Below, piece by piece: positions 37,237-50,906 of a stretch of DNA of 64,000 nucleotides. The stretch comes from Sycobia sp. Sy_11 (lineage: Eukaryota > Arthropoda > Insecta > Hymenoptera > Epichrysomallidae): assembly GCA_018907035.1 (NCBI GenBank), contig JACCIC010000168.1, forward strand, positions 258,501-322,500, given 5' to 3'. Below the pieces are notes generated by a model that saw nothing but the letters and a program-made list of their open reading frames with translations, was not told the origin of the DNA and made no database searches. The translations under genes were made by a program, and so were the position numbers. Position 1 is the first letter of the stretch, and each line of letters opens with the position of its first letter.

Positions 37237-37280
<44 letters not shown>
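37207..37280. repeat. 74-bp alternating purine-pyrimidine tract (TA/CG/CA)
   Basis: TA, GT, CA, CG and CA blocks follow one another with no break in purine-pyrimidine alternation, a classic Z-DNA-prone composition. Confidence 0.9.
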
Positions 37281-39439
37281 GTAAATGGCATCTATCCTAT
37301 GCTGCATGTGTATATACTGAAATCGACATGGTCGTGTTGTATAAGGCTCGTTTTTGCGCCGAACCCTATCACCATAAAATGTTTTTGCATTCGCCTATAT
37401 GCATATCTTAGAAACGCACACGCACGCAACACTAATTAACAGCGCGCGCGCACATACAAATATAAACGATCCATAAATAATGTGGCTAATTGTTTTCGAT
37501 TCATAACGGTTGGCGCGCTCTGTAAATGTTAATCAGGAAGGGAATTTTCTAATAGTTTTTCCGGATATTGGCGTGGGGGGGTGGTCCAAAGCTATATTAT
37601 ATATCTTAATCGCGAGAATTTAATCATATATATATATATATATACTAATTGAAGAACATATAATATTATAGCTCTGAGAGGCTAATGACGTATATTCTTC
37701 ACTTTTGCTCATAATATGCGAAATGCGCGATTCTACTTATACATTTATATATATAGTTTAAAAAATTTGTATAGTTACAATTACTATATACGGGTAAATG
37801 TGTCTTATTGGCAGTCGCATAAATTAGAGAGCTTTTCACTTTAGGGATCGTAAATGCGTATTCAACGCGCGATTTATACGTCGCTATATGAATTTCTTCG
37901 CGCCCGCGCACCTGTGTCTGTGCGTGTATGGATTATATTTGCTTTATACCTCTATCTAGGCATATCATCGTTGGCATGGCGTAAAACATTTTTCGTATAT
38001 TTAAGTAAATTTCTAAATAAATACGATAAATTCCGGTGAGCGTCTATGAATGTGCGCGCGCATCGTCTCGTGCGTTCCAGCAACGTAAAAGATAGAGAAA
38101 TGTCGGAAGACACGACCAGAACATCGTCGGGTGCTGATAATATATCGCTTGTTCGAGAGAGAGAGAGAGAGAGAGGGGGGGGGAAGAGGTGGGAGATAAT
38201 TTTGATAGCGGTAGATAGTTGGGAAAAGGAATGAGGAAGAGAGACGCGGAGGAAAAGCGCACTGTCGTATATTCTTTTTTTGATTAAACGTATATAATGA
38301 ACAAGGAGCGATGAAATGCTTTCGGTTCCCTGCCATGGGCGGCGGGGGGGGGGGCGCTGAACTGCGATTTCAAAGTACGCGGGGTTAGAGGGTGAACGCA
38401 ACATGCGATACGATTTCGATGTTTGCGGAGTAATTACAGAGAGTTTCCAGTACACACAGCAGCTGCGGATATATATATATATATACATGAACAAATATAT
38501 AAATTATACGTTGGCTCCAATAGCGCGTGTGTACGTACGTCTACATTATATTTACTTCTTTGCTCTTGCACGTATGCATACACGTATAATAGAATGCACG
38601 GGCGAACTTGATGATGAATCACCGCGCGCCTCGGTCAATTGTTACGAATTGAATCGCGCTAATAATTCGGTTTCGGTCGCACTCGTACACGTCATCCCGT
38701 AAAAATCTCGGGCGAATTATTCAATTATATATATATATATATATACACACGAGATGTATCACAGCGAGAGGACGTGCAAGACTTTGCCTTCGTGTCTAAT
38801 ATTCCTCTCGGCTCTTCGGGGCTCGTTCCGAAGGTCGTTCAGTATCCTGCCGCGCGTGTACATATCTATATATGTATATAAAGGAGGAGGCATCTGCGAC
38901 GTGGCTCGTGCTTCCTCGGCGCGCTCTTTACTCACCTTCGTTTCCAGTACAATATAACGTGTATTCGTTACGAATACCAAAATGTAGCTGGCCATTGTCG
39001 AGCGGTCCCCCGAACCGTCTTCTAATATTTCCTTGGCCGCGTTCTTACAAGTATATTTATTGCACGGGCAGATCGTTCGCGATTAGCTCGCGCGGAGAGA
39101 AATTCAGGTGGGCGCGGGATGCTCGGAGCAACGATCGGACTGGAGGCGATGGCATCGACGGCTGCAATCGAGGGTCCAGCTGTTTACCAAGCTTCGTCCG
39201 TGCAAGTTTCGAGCGGCCGTGACGAATGGGGGAGGACGTACTCTCAGCAAATCGAGACGATCCCGAATCCCCGTAATTGTATTATTTAATGCGAAATCCG
39301 ATGGTATTATGTACGTCTTTATCAAAAGTGACTTATCGCGGAAGCCCTCGAACTCCGTCCACGCCCAGCCAGAACGAATCGCTGGGAATTTATTTGTTTT
39401 CACGCGAGTCTTTCACGCCCACCTCCTTCTTTAGATGGC

Positions 39440-40060
39440 AGTGTTCGAAACCCCCCATTAAGTGCAAAAGTTAAAGAGTACAACGTCGGCAAAGTAAGGT
39501 GACCCCTGTCGAATTTTTGGCGACCTTAACGCTAATCGGGTCGGCAACCCTCGGCTGCTTACCTGCCCTAATTCTACTTAACTGAATTTTCTATTTATAG
39601 CAATGTTACTTTGGAGAATGAATTAATTCAATACCTAGAGACGAGGAGTGTAAAAAGATGATTAGACATACAGTATTCACATACTGGTCCGTATATTAAA
39701 GTTTATTTTGTTGATTTTGTCTCAAGCATTTTTAAGCTTCAATGACACATGAATATTTAAATTCTTTATTTTTATTCATTTTGACTATCTTGACAGTCGT
39801 ACAAGGAGCCTCTGCAGCAACGTAACGGGCGTTATATGTACATCATATTTGACAAAATCCCTGTTTTCCGGCCTATTTTTCCTTGAAAATTTTATTTAAA
39901 AATAAAAGAAAACGTTTAGTTGCCGATTGCTAAATCAAATCTATATCTGGCATTATTGATTTTCCAACTTATTGAACAAAACTATCACTACAAGTGTAAA
40001 CATTCAATGAAATCAAATAGTGAAATATTTTATATTACTGTTAAAATTATATAATGCGTA
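39440..40060. other. Unique intronic island
   Basis: Largely non-repetitive, AT-rich at its right. A GGCAG/GTAAGC string on the - strand near 39,557-39,567 looks like a donor, but no exon can be supported. Confidence 0.4.
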
Positions 40061-40065
40061 TTCTC

Positions 40066-40068
<3 letters not shown>

Positions 40069-40112
<44 letters not shown>
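40069..40112. repeat. (CT)n microsatellite
   Basis: About 21 CT units. Confidence 0.9.
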
Positions 40113-40115
<3 letters not shown>

Positions 40116-41018
40116 CTCGCCTTAAGCCCCGTGTAGAAAGTTCGAAAAGAACGCGCTGTTTACCCCTCGATGGGGGGAGGGGGAGAGAGAATTTTCTCCC
40201 GACAGGAGAAAAAGCAGGCAGAAAATTTATGCCTTTACTGCGTTTGGCGCGAGGTTTGACAGGTGAAGCCGTCACCGCGTGCGCTGGTTAAATTAGAGAC
40301 GAATGGTCATTTCGAATTTTCATGAGGACGGCAAAGGGGCGAGTGGCGAGAGGGTGGATGGGGAGGGGATAGCCTCTCGCTTTACGACACCTTTCAAGTG
40401 TACAAATCAATGCGTCGAGCGGGCACTGCGCCTTACTATTCCATCCGAGCGAGACAGCTGCACGACGACAACGAGGTTTTTCGCCCCCCCCCTAGCCCCC
40501 GACCACTCTTTCAGAAATAGCCGGTAAATAAAGTACTTTTGGGCGCGAACGCCCACCAAAAACGAAACAAAAAAAAAATCCTCTATAATATCTCGTGCAC
40601 TTGCGAAATTCCCATATGGAGATATATTTTCGCGATAGTGCAGCGTTACGAAAATTCTTTTTCTTTCATTCTTTTTCTTTTTTAATCATAATTTAAAGAA
40701 ACAAAGCGATTGCGTCCTATGTAATTTAGTAAATATCTATATGTGCGTATATGGATAATTCGTGGTTTTTCTGCCATTGCAATTATATATAATATATCTA
40801 AATATACAAAAAAAAAAAAACATCAACAACAACAACAACAATTGATTATTACGTGTCGCAACGTTTCATAAAATCCGTGCGAGGCAGCTTTACGCGTTAT
40901 ATATATATATATGGATACACAAAATATCTGTTCGCCGAGAAAATTTGATGGAGAAATTGCCCGAAACTTTGTGCAAGAGATAAAGCTATTTTTGCGCTCG
41001 GGCAGAATCGATTTTCTA

Positions 41019-41020
41019 CA

Positions 41021-41051
<31 letters not shown>

Positions 41052-41066
41052 GCGTATATATATATA
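41019..41066. repeat. (CA)n(CG)n(TA)n alternating tract
   Basis: CA, then CG, then TA units run together with unbroken purine-pyrimidine alternation. Confidence 0.9.
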
Positions 41067-41285
41067 ACGACGAAGCCGATAGCCGAGATCGTATAACGGT
41101 GCATTCGTGTGTATATATAAGTAAATTTTCTGCCCCGGTTTCGGTCTCGCGCATTATACATCAATATGGTGCAACATTGGATTGCCTTACCGTACAATCA
41201 GGCGTCTGTCCGAAATTCAACGCGATTTTATTGTGAAAAATTCGGTTTCTCTTCACAAGTACTTCGCATTTGGGAGAAGTTAATG

Positions 41286-41310
41286 TTTTTTTTTTTTTTT
41301 TTTTTTTTTT
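41286..41310. repeat. Poly-T tract
   Basis: About 25 T residues followed by ATTTT units. Confidence 0.9.
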
Positions 41311-43090
41311 ATTTTATTTTATTTTTGTATACACCGAGGAGGTAGATATGGCTGCGCGTTGACAACGCGCCTCTTTCAGATTCGTTTTCTTTTTCTTCGT
41401 CGGAAATAATTTATACCAAACTTGCAACGATCTTTTTGCGCATTTCGTCGGCGAGGAACATTTTTTTTTTTTTGCAAGCCGGCTCTGCTAATAATAGTCT
41501 ATACTCGTTCGGCAGCAAATTGTTCTCGACTAAGCGTCAATTTAACGATTCACAGACTTGAGCAACTAGCGTGTTTATATTACAAAAATGATATCGCGAG
41601 TCAAATAGAAAAACAATCATTGGACGTATACACAGGGATACAGATATACACTGGACAATTGGTATAAGTATAGAAATTCCTTGATCCATAGGAGAGTAAA
41701 TATGCCTAACATATAATTTGACATAATCGAACTACAATTTTTTTTTTATCTCAAATCGATACTAGAGGCAGCGTTAAAAATTCTATATATACTTTATTTT
41801 ACATCGAATTACTTTATGCTAATTGATCGGATTGTATAAATAAAAAAATTCAAGTTAATCGTCATTCCCGGGAGATTCCTGCTGGATGAAGCACCGTCAA
41901 CCCCGTAAGACATGCGTTATCGTCATCGCGAACTGTAAAAAAATCTCCCAAATAAGTCATCCACCCAGCCCCTCCCAAGTTTCTAATAACATTTACTACG
42001 TCAGTGGTATTTTCAAATGCTCGCTCGTCAAATTTCCCAGATATTGGTCTTATGGTGCTTTTTTTGCATTCCCTCACACGGTCTCTGACCAGTTTACTTT
42101 ACACGAATAGTCACATTCTCGGAATTCTGTAATTTTTACTAAAAACATTCTATAAATTTGCTTTAATTTCATGTCCCGAGATATACATACACATTTATCT
42201 AACCTGATATACCATACATAGTTCTCTTTTTTTTCCGTAATACATACACTTGGCCCAGAAAGAATCTTCGACTCGTCTCCAAATTTTTTTTATAGGGCTG
42301 TATATATACCTTTTCTCCTTGTCTCACCGATGGGCGATACCAGTTATGCGTATAGTGTTATTGTGCAGTGGTTTTGCGGGGGGGGGGGGGTCGATGCGCT
42401 AGAAAAATGTCAAGTTATATTTATAAAGAAAAAAAGATGCGAATGACTGACTCGCCGACCGATTCTTTATATGTATATACGTTTTCGCGTCCGACGAAAG
42501 GTCGTTGATCGGATGTGTAAGCAAGCGAGAGATAATGGGAAGAGGAAAAAATGCACGCCCGGTCCTCCATCCGAGTTATTTTAATATTAAAAATCCGTTT
42601 CACGCGCTCTCCCTCAGATCGCCGTGCGCGTGTAAAAATGAATATTCTCTTCGTCATGCGCGCGTTACATTGCCGACGTTGCATACATATATATATATAT
42701 ATATATACATAAGCTATACGTGAGCTTTGCTTTTATTCTGGAATGCGACTTTATTCCCTCCCCTTTTGACGAGGAAGTGAATCATATATAATGACTGGCG
42801 GGATATATTGATCGATCGGTCCGCGGGGTATCGGGCAGGATATTATATCGGCCCGGTCTTGCTCTTTTTTTTATTTTGCTTGCCTTTTTTTGCTTCCGAG
42901 CTTATTACTTTTCGATACCGAGTGCATAGTCACATATATATGTATGTATGTATGTATGTATAAAAAGAATATTCGAATGTATCCCGTATAAAATAGCAAC
43001 GGACTTTCCTTCAAAAAGCCAATGAGATCGCGGCGGCTCGTTCCTGTCCATACTTTACCCGCGCGAAACGAGCGTTTCCCGGTATGTACA

Positions 43091-43091
43091 C

Positions 43092-43147
<56 letters not shown>
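43091..43147. repeat. (GT)n(TA)n compound microsatellite
   Basis: Short GT lead followed by about 23 TA units. Confidence 0.9.
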
Positions 43148-43149
<2 letters not shown>

Positions 43150-45058
43150 TGACCACTCAGGGAGAGAGAAATTAATAGACGTCCGATTTAAGTTTCCCGG
43201 TGAACTTCCGTAATGACGTGGTGAATGTCCTTTCGCGCGTGTTTCAATATTTATCAAAAAAGGAAGATAAAAAGAGATATCGATGGTTTTGAGAATAATT
43301 CCTCGACAATATACGGAACTAACCCGATTTGTTCTTTTATAAACGAGACTGTTGTCATGATATTATTACTATTGTTTCACGGTGGATGAAGGAACGAGTT
43401 CAAAATATTAAAAAAAAAAAAAAAAAAGAATACGGTATTCTACGAAAATCAAAACGACACATTGAACTTATTATAAGACACATCCTTTGTTCTGACAAAT
43501 TTCGTCACGTACGGTATTATATAATATAATATAATACAATATAGTAAATTTGATTTCGACAAAACCTCTTCATAATCCTTTCAAATACATACATCATACA
43601 TATACCTATAATAGCGTATTCATCTCTCCATTGTATGAGTAATGCATGGACTTTCCGATTTCCAAAGCCATAATCATATGAGAATAATAAAACGTAAAAA
43701 GGAGAAAGAGGGAGAGAGAAAAAAATCTCGTACACCGAAGAGAGTCTACAAATTTTCACTTGCATAATAGTGCGCGCGCGCGCGCGCGAGACTCTCCCCC
43801 CCCTCCCCCTCCTCCTCCCGCGACTATGTGGAAGTCTTCATCGATCCCCTAAGAAAACAATGAGCATTCTTCTCTCTTCCGATTTTTGGTCGTAAACATC
43901 ATCGGGGAAAAGGCCAACGTACCTTTAACAATATACACAAAGTCTACGCGCGCGCGCGCGCGCGTGGAAAGTTCCGGTTGAGATTTCGTAAACGAGCGTC
44001 TGCCTCGCGCGTATTCACGGATGCGCCATTATATGAAAGATTGTACGATCGATTACAGTGGTCATATGTGTATATAAAAATCGCGAGAAGAAATCGTCAC
44101 TTACACGAGATGGGATAAAGGTTCAAGCGCGAGCGCGCGCGCGCGCGCGTATACACTAATTTGTACCGGGCCGCGGACGGCTTCGCTTTTCCTCTTCTTC
44201 TGCTTCCACGATAAGCCGACCGCGCCCCCGTTAAATAATAGACGGAGAAAAGTTCCTCCCCGCGGGGGACGGGCGTGAAATTGAGGAACGCAGCGCGTCC
44301 GCGCATATAATTTTCGTGCGCAATTCAAAGTTTCAAAATCGCCGCGCTCCGCCGCGCGTCGTGCGCGGTTCATCGAGGCACCGCGCGTACACAGACCGTA
44401 CGTACGTAATCAGCTCTATTGCCCGCCAATGCGCTCTTGCTTCCCAAAGTCCGCAGATGGACGTATTAACGGCATATCGCGCGTGTTTGTTCTATTTTTT
44501 TTTTTTTTTTTTTTTTTTATTTCCTTTTATTTTTCATTTTGCTCTTTTCACTCCCATTATACCCACATTTCACTTTCTTCCCATGACGCTCCGCGCCGCC
44601 GGTCCCTGCCTCTGCACGTGGCGCGCGTAATAACATCGAATTACCCGATGGGGAGCACCGAGCGCAGCCGCGGCGCAGTGTTCTTGTACGCACATTAATG
44701 TAATAGATATATACGTGTGTACGTGTGTGTGTATAACGTTTTGTTCGGTCGTTGGTCCGAGGGGCGGGGGGAGAAAGAGAGAAAAAGAAAATCTTATAAT
44801 AACCGGAAAGATTTCTCCGACGCGTTCTTCTTTTTTTTTTTTGTGTTGGTTTACCGCACCTTTCCGTGCGTGTGTCTGGAATTTTCCCAATATGATTCCG
44901 GCTCTATACACTTCTGTAGAGTGTATGGTATAGAATATGGCTTCTCGTTTAATACAATTTTGTTGTTGTAGTTGTTTTTTTTTTTTTTTCATTTTCTTCA
45001 TTTACACATTGGCAGTGAGAAAGGGTTGAAAAGTCGCGGGTGCCGCGCCGTACGAAAT

Positions 45059-45111
<53 letters not shown>

Positions 45112-45144
45112 ATATGTATGTATGTGTGTGTATGTATGTGTGTA
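45059..45144. repeat. (TA)n with (ATGT)n and TG units
   Basis: TA array followed by ATGT and GTGT tetranucleotides. Confidence 0.9.
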
Positions 45145-46316
45145 CGCGGGGAAAGAGTTTCGCGCCTCGCGGCAGGTGACCGTCCTCATTATCATCGGGC
45201 GGCGCGATGAATAGGTGCGAATCTAAAGGGGGAGGGGGTAGACAGAGAAAGAGGGAGAACGAATTGGAAATAATCATTATATACGTACACGGAGTCAGCA
45301 TCAGCGTCGGCATAGTACAAGGGGGGAGGGGCAGGTCCTTTTCTTTAAACTAACATACCACGTACGTACAATATTGGAGCGCATGAATACATAAGTTGCC
45401 TTAGCTGGGCGCGTGTCGCCCGTCCCTCATCTCCGTCCGTCTTCCCGTCAACGTCGTCTTGCCCCCCGTTCTCGCCTCCCTCACCATCTCTCTCTGCTCT
45501 CTCTCTCTCTCCCCTCTCTCCTCGCGACGACGAAAGCTTCGTTCGGCATCGCAACCCGCTCCTATTCATTGAATTCGTCGCTTGACGTCTATATATAGAA
45601 TACGTACGCGTATACGCGACGGCCCGACGGAATTTACGGCAGAACGCGGACTGATCGAATCGAACGTTATTAAGACATGAGCGGCGTGCCGTGGGTGGGG
45701 GAGGGGAGGGGGGCTAGGAAACCGATTCCGTGCGCGCGGTCGCGGAATAAGATCGACGCTTGGGGGACTGCAGGACGAGTGCAGTCGGGAAGATTGCGTT
45801 GTAATGGCAATTGGGGGATTTTTGGCCGGTAAGTGGGTGCCAGGTGAAAATTTGGGTCAAGTGCGCGCGGGTGAGCCCGAGAATCGGACTTATTGTACGT
45901 TTATATACTTGTACACGTCTAAATCGCGTACAAAAAAGAAACCGTATATATTGTACGGACGAGAGTTGGAAAACTCACGAGAGTTTTTGACGTAATTTGG
46001 AGAGGAAGAGAGAGAAAGACAGAGAAAGACAGAGAATGTAACGGCTTTTTTTTTTTAATCCTCGCTCTGATGAGCTCCTATATATATATATAATAAATGC
46101 TCGAAGCCCCTCATTTACTTTAATTATACCGAAGCGAATTTATCACCTTTTTTTAAATGAAAAAAAAAATTGCTATAGGTTTTCTTAATTTTTCCTGGAT
46201 AAATAGCGTACTTCAATAGGATTGGAACGCGTCAGTAACGTCAAAAAAGCTATAATTTTTTTCGATTTTCAACGTATCTGAACGACGAATTATGTTTATG
46301 CACATCCATTTGACGG

Positions 46317-46359
<43 letters not shown>

Positions 46360-46544
46360 TCCTTCCCTCCTTGTCCTCCGACACATTTTTTACAACGTTA
46401 ACGGAATACGATTCGTTTCACGACAAGCACTTGATCATCCCATGCAGATGAAAAATGGATGATACAAGGACGCTTATACTGAATACGGCGAGGAAAATGC
46501 GGCTAGGAGGGAATTTCTCCGTGAATACGGACGAGTGAGTTACG

Positions 46545-46547
<3 letters not shown>

Positions 46548-46600
<53 letters not shown>
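46548..46600. repeat. (TA)n microsatellite
   Basis: Pure TA array of about 26 units. A (CT)n array lies at about 46,322-46,354. Confidence 0.92.
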
Positions 46601-46602
<2 letters not shown>

Positions 46603-46892
46603 TTTTCTTCTCCGCGAGCGTTACTGCGGGCAACAAAATACGTACCAAAGGACGTCCAATCAAAACGCTGTTTTATTTTATAAAGCCGATATTGTCATAC
46701 GTACGTTAATATTCACGATATACGTGCTAGGTTCAGAAAGAAGGGGAGGAGGAGTCGGGACCCGGGCGACATTAGAAATCTTTCTCTCGATACTTTGAAA
46801 ACGAAAATGCGCATTGTCCCCGTTCATTAGAAATCTATTCCAAGCACGCCTGGCGCGCAGCTCTCTCCCCCTATCTCTCTCTCTCTCACTCA

Positions 46893-46929
<37 letters not shown>

Positions 46930-47366
46930 TGAAAATAACTCTATCTCAGAGTATAACAATGAACTGCGGAAAAAAAAAGAAAACGAACCTGGCCGCCGCT
47001 GGCAACGCGTGCATAAAGTACACGAAACCCGCGCGTCGAGGGGGGGGGGGCATGCAAATGGCCCGACGACAAAACCGAGGCTTGGCAGCGGCGAGAGGCA
47101 CAGCCCCGCGAGAACGTTCACGCGGCACGGTCATCTTGGATTTTTCGTCGCGCTCTCGTCGCCACGTGCGATACGTTTGTCATACGACTCTATAAACGCG
47201 CGCGCGCGCTTTATTGACAGTCATAGCTCGGAAGGAAGAAGCGATTGTCGCGGGGCGAGAGGGGAAGCAAGCGATAAGAGGGCGATAGCGAAACTAATCG
47301 CGAACGGGGCACAGGAGCGGTCGCGATGACGGAGATGGCCAGACGAGGGATAAGGAGTTTTGTTTC

Positions 47367-47400
<34 letters not shown>

Positions 47401-48942
47401 ATATTCGAATGAGCGATTGGGATACTCACAGGCAGAGAGCGACGAGACATTTTGTCCGTTATCTTGCCCCCCCCCCCACTCTTCGTATAACCAATCTCTC
47501 TGTATATATCACCGAGTGCATCGTCTGCGTCGATCTAGAATCGAGTTGGCTCGCTGTCGCGAATCTGCGATTTATATCTCGGCCGATTTTGATCTGGAAT
47601 CTCGACGGGTCGAGCTGAACGTATATACTGCCAATGTGCTGAAATCAAACGTACGATCGGGAGTATTTTTTTTCTCTCTCTTTTTTTCTTCTTTCTCGGG
47701 CAATCGATTATACGGTTTACAAAAATTAGTCGAACGTAAAGATCAGGTTTTTCTTTTCGTTTCTTTTTGAAATATTCTGAAATATTCAAGATCATAGACG
47801 ATTCGGTACATTCGAGTCGTCTAAAGTAAGACGGTTGGTTGTTATCGTTTTTTCTGATATAGAAATATATCTAACGATCTTGCGTATTTTTCGGCTTTTT
47901 CTTTATTAAAATCTTATTATTGGAAACGAGAATCGTGTCAATCTGGTCTAGACGAACCTACGACAGCGTTGAAAATTATTTCGTCCTCCTTAATTAGTCG
48001 TTTTTAAATACATAGTAGTAGATAAAAAAATACAAAAAAAAAAAAAAAAAAAAATGAAACAACTATAGGATTTCGATTCAGCCATGTATTCGTAATGCAT
48101 ATAAACGAAATCTCCCATTGCGTTTTCTAATTGACATTTTTCACGCCGGCTTATTTATCATTCTAGGGAGGTGCTCGCGAGCGCAAATGATTTAGACGAG
48201 CGTCCGCCCCACATATAGCCATACGCGCGAAATCGGTACGAATGAGCTTTTTATATATATATATATATATACTACTGCTCCGCTTCCGTCTCCCGGTGGC
48301 AAGATGCGCGCTCTCTTTAACGCGCGCGCGCACTGTAATTCCTCGACCGAGCAAAATGCGCTCGCGTAACCGCCGCCCGCGACACGGGGGATTTCCTTCC
48401 GCGCCGCGCGCCCCTCTTTTCACTCGTTTCGCAGAAGAACGTCGTCGGTCGGAGCGCAGCGCGGGAAAGATTTTTTTCCTTCTCTCTCTCTCTCTCTCTC
48501 TCTGAACAAGTGTATGTAATGTGTACGTATGTCTATATATATATATATATATATAGATGTACGAGTAAACCGTCGGGAAGGTGGCCTGCGGTCGCGGCAA
48601 AGAAGCGCAACGAAGAATGGCTAAGCCCGCGCGCAAACGAGCGGGGGAATGAGGAGGGGGGGTAGGTGGTTTCGCGACGTTGGTGACACGGTTTTGCGGG
48701 AAAAGGAAATATAGCGCGCGCGGATTTTTCCATTTGTTTATCATGTGTGTCAAGGGAAGGTGTGCTTCTGCTCCCTCCCCCGCCCTCTCTCTCACTCTCT
48801 CTCTCTCTCTCTCTCTCTCTTCGTTCGGGTAGGGCGCGCACAAGTGTTTGCGGTCTTTTAGTGTAGAACTCACGGTGACTTGGTGCGCGTTTGGAAAACA
48901 GTAGCACGACGGTGGCCACAGTCTTTGTATTTGAAATCTGTA

Positions 48943-48949
<7 letters not shown>

Positions 48950-48994
<45 letters not shown>
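48950..48994. repeat. (TA)n microsatellite
   Basis: Pure TA array followed by TATG-containing units. Confidence 0.9.
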
Positions 48995-48999
<5 letters not shown>

Positions 49000-49065
49000 C
49001 ATATATATATGGATATGTATATGTATATGTATTTATGCTCAGAGCCTTTTCTATTCTACCGTGGG

Positions 49066-49246
49066 TATAAAAGCTTCCTTGTATCAGCTTGTATGCACGA
49101 TCACCAGGCCTAAAGCAAACTCATCACTGGTACAAGCAGATGACCACTCTCGCCTTGACGATAATAGCATTCATAACGACATGGACGCCGACGAGACGAA
49201 TACAATCGCAGCGACAGTAACAAGAGCGAGATTTGTTGAAAAATAA
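49066..49246 (+). other. Candidate TATA box and short terminal ORF
   Basis: TATAAAAG at 49,066-49,073 is followed by a frame reading to TAA at 49,244-49,246. The last ATG in that frame (49,181) has a favourable context and would encode 21 residues. AATAAA overlaps the stop. No similarity is recognised; chance is quite possible. Confidence 0.2.
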
Positions 49247-49384
49247 ACTTTTTTAGTTGTTACTTTTCATATTCCTTATTTTCCGTATCGTGACGTACTA
49301 ATTGCGGATCCGTAAGTGGAATCCTAATTGTGCGTAATTACGTTTGTACCGAGTTAGCCATAGTTAGCCGTGCATACAACATAC

Positions 49385-49702
49385 ATGTATATGTACATTC
49401 ATCAGTTTTACATAATTTACAATTGCACTTTTACTTCTACGGTTTCAAATATTGTAGATCATTATTTTTGTTACGAATTCTTTAAAGTTAAGTGTCCTAA
49501 CTTAATAGAAAATTACTCTTGCATGCAATCGAATTATATGCCAGATCGGAGAATCATGAACATTGTAATAAGAAACATCAATACAAAATCCTATTTTTTG
49601 GCGAATTCTTCGTTCGAAAACATGGAATTCGACAAAATTTACTCCACTACGCAGGCTTTTCAATTATCTTTGTCCGAAACAAATCGTCTCTCTTCTAAAT
49701 AG
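49385..49702 (+). CDS. Unrecognised 105-residue ORF
   Basis: ATG-started open frame in a non-repetitive AT-rich stretch, ending TAG at 49,700-49,702. It has ordinary amino acid composition (for example MNIVIRNINTKSYF near the middle) rather than dinucleotide-repeat composition. No signal peptide, membrane segment or known motif is visible. It may be a chance ORF in the intron. Confidence 0.2.
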   Translation: MYMYIHQFYIIYNCTFTSTVSNIVDHYFCYEFFKVKCPNLIENYSCMQSNYMPDRRIMNIVIRNINTKSYFLANSSFENMEFDKIYSTTQAFQLSLSETNRLSSK

Positions 49703-49828
49703 CGTCTTTATAAGACAGTGACGCGTCAATGTGTCTGCACGTGTTTGCATACAAAGTAGAAGATTTAATTATCCCGTTAATCTTCACCCGCTGGACTAAA
49801 TTATAATAAAGCAACCTGCGTTTATGAG

Positions 49829-49830
49829 CA

Positions 49831-49874
<44 letters not shown>
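49829..49874. repeat. (GA)n microsatellite
   Basis: GA array with one AAAG interruption. Confidence 0.88.
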
Positions 49875-49875
<1 letters not shown>

Positions 49876-50398
49876 CGAGTGTGAATGCCATTAGTAAAAG
49901 ACGAATCGAAAATTGCTTGATCCGCGAAAAATCTTCTTCGTATTAGCGTTAGTTTTTCATAGGGACGATTACCATTTGACCGATCGCGGGTACACATCAA
50001 TTCCCGCAGTGCCGTACCGTTAACTCCTCGGATCCGTCTTATTCTACAATCATATTATCCACTGTTTCAATCTGTATCTATCCTGGGTATTCTATTTCAT
50101 TATATATATCAGCACAGTCGATGAGGTCAACAGCGAGTCAACAGTACACCGCTCGTCTGCGAAGAACTGAGTGCAGTTGCATTATATATATATATAATAT
50201 ACGTATACACGAGCACACGTGTTTCGCGCGCCGCGCGGCTCCGCATCCGCAACCGCTCCGATCCTGTATAATTCCAAACCGCGCTTCTTTGGTTCTCACG
50301 CGCGCGCGCGCTCGCATCCGCCCGCACACCCGCCCGCACTCGCGTTCCTAGGTGACGTACGGACGCGCTACTGCCCTCGCCTCTCCCCCCATTGCTCC

Positions 50399-50400
<2 letters not shown>

Positions 50401-50443
<43 letters not shown>
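50401..50443. repeat. (CT)n microsatellite
   Basis: CT array with a CG interruption near the start, extending into CCCTT units. Confidence 0.9.
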
Positions 50444-50445
<2 letters not shown>

Positions 50446-50851
50446 CCTTCCTCTCCCTCTCTATCCCGAGTTACGTCGGGATTACTTGCGTCGCGAATTT
50501 TTACGTGCGCGTGCGTATGCACGATAAGTCTATAATATTTCCCAATGTATAAGAGCGCCAGCGCACGTTTCTTACGGCCCTGTGAATACTCAATTGCGTT
50601 GGGCGTTCCGGAAAAAAGAGGAGGGGGGGAGAGAGAGAGAGAGAGAGACAGTGAGATGCGAGTGGGCGCGGTGCCGTGCACGTGCGCGCCATGTATTTAG
50701 CTCTTATATGTACACACGCGCATTGGTACACGTGCGGGCAAAAAAAAAATAGATGGAAAGTCTGCTTTGTATGATTATTTGCATACATCTATTTATATAT
50801 AGATATATACAAACACCCCCAATGTACGTCTCAAACGATGAATATCTCGAC

Positions 50852-50854
<3 letters not shown>

Positions 50855-50902
<48 letters not shown>
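50855..50902. repeat. (TA)n microsatellite
   Basis: Pure TA array. Confidence 0.92.

Positions 50903-50906
<4 letters not shown>

Noticed and set aside
39104..39434. Overlapping ORFs of about 100 residues on both strands
   Set aside because: No recognisable motif or splice context; overlapping open frames on both strands suggest GC-driven chance.
39585..39605. CTATAAATAG, a TATA-like box on the - strand
   Set aside because: No initiator at the right distance and no coding sequence downstream; such strings are common in AT-rich DNA.
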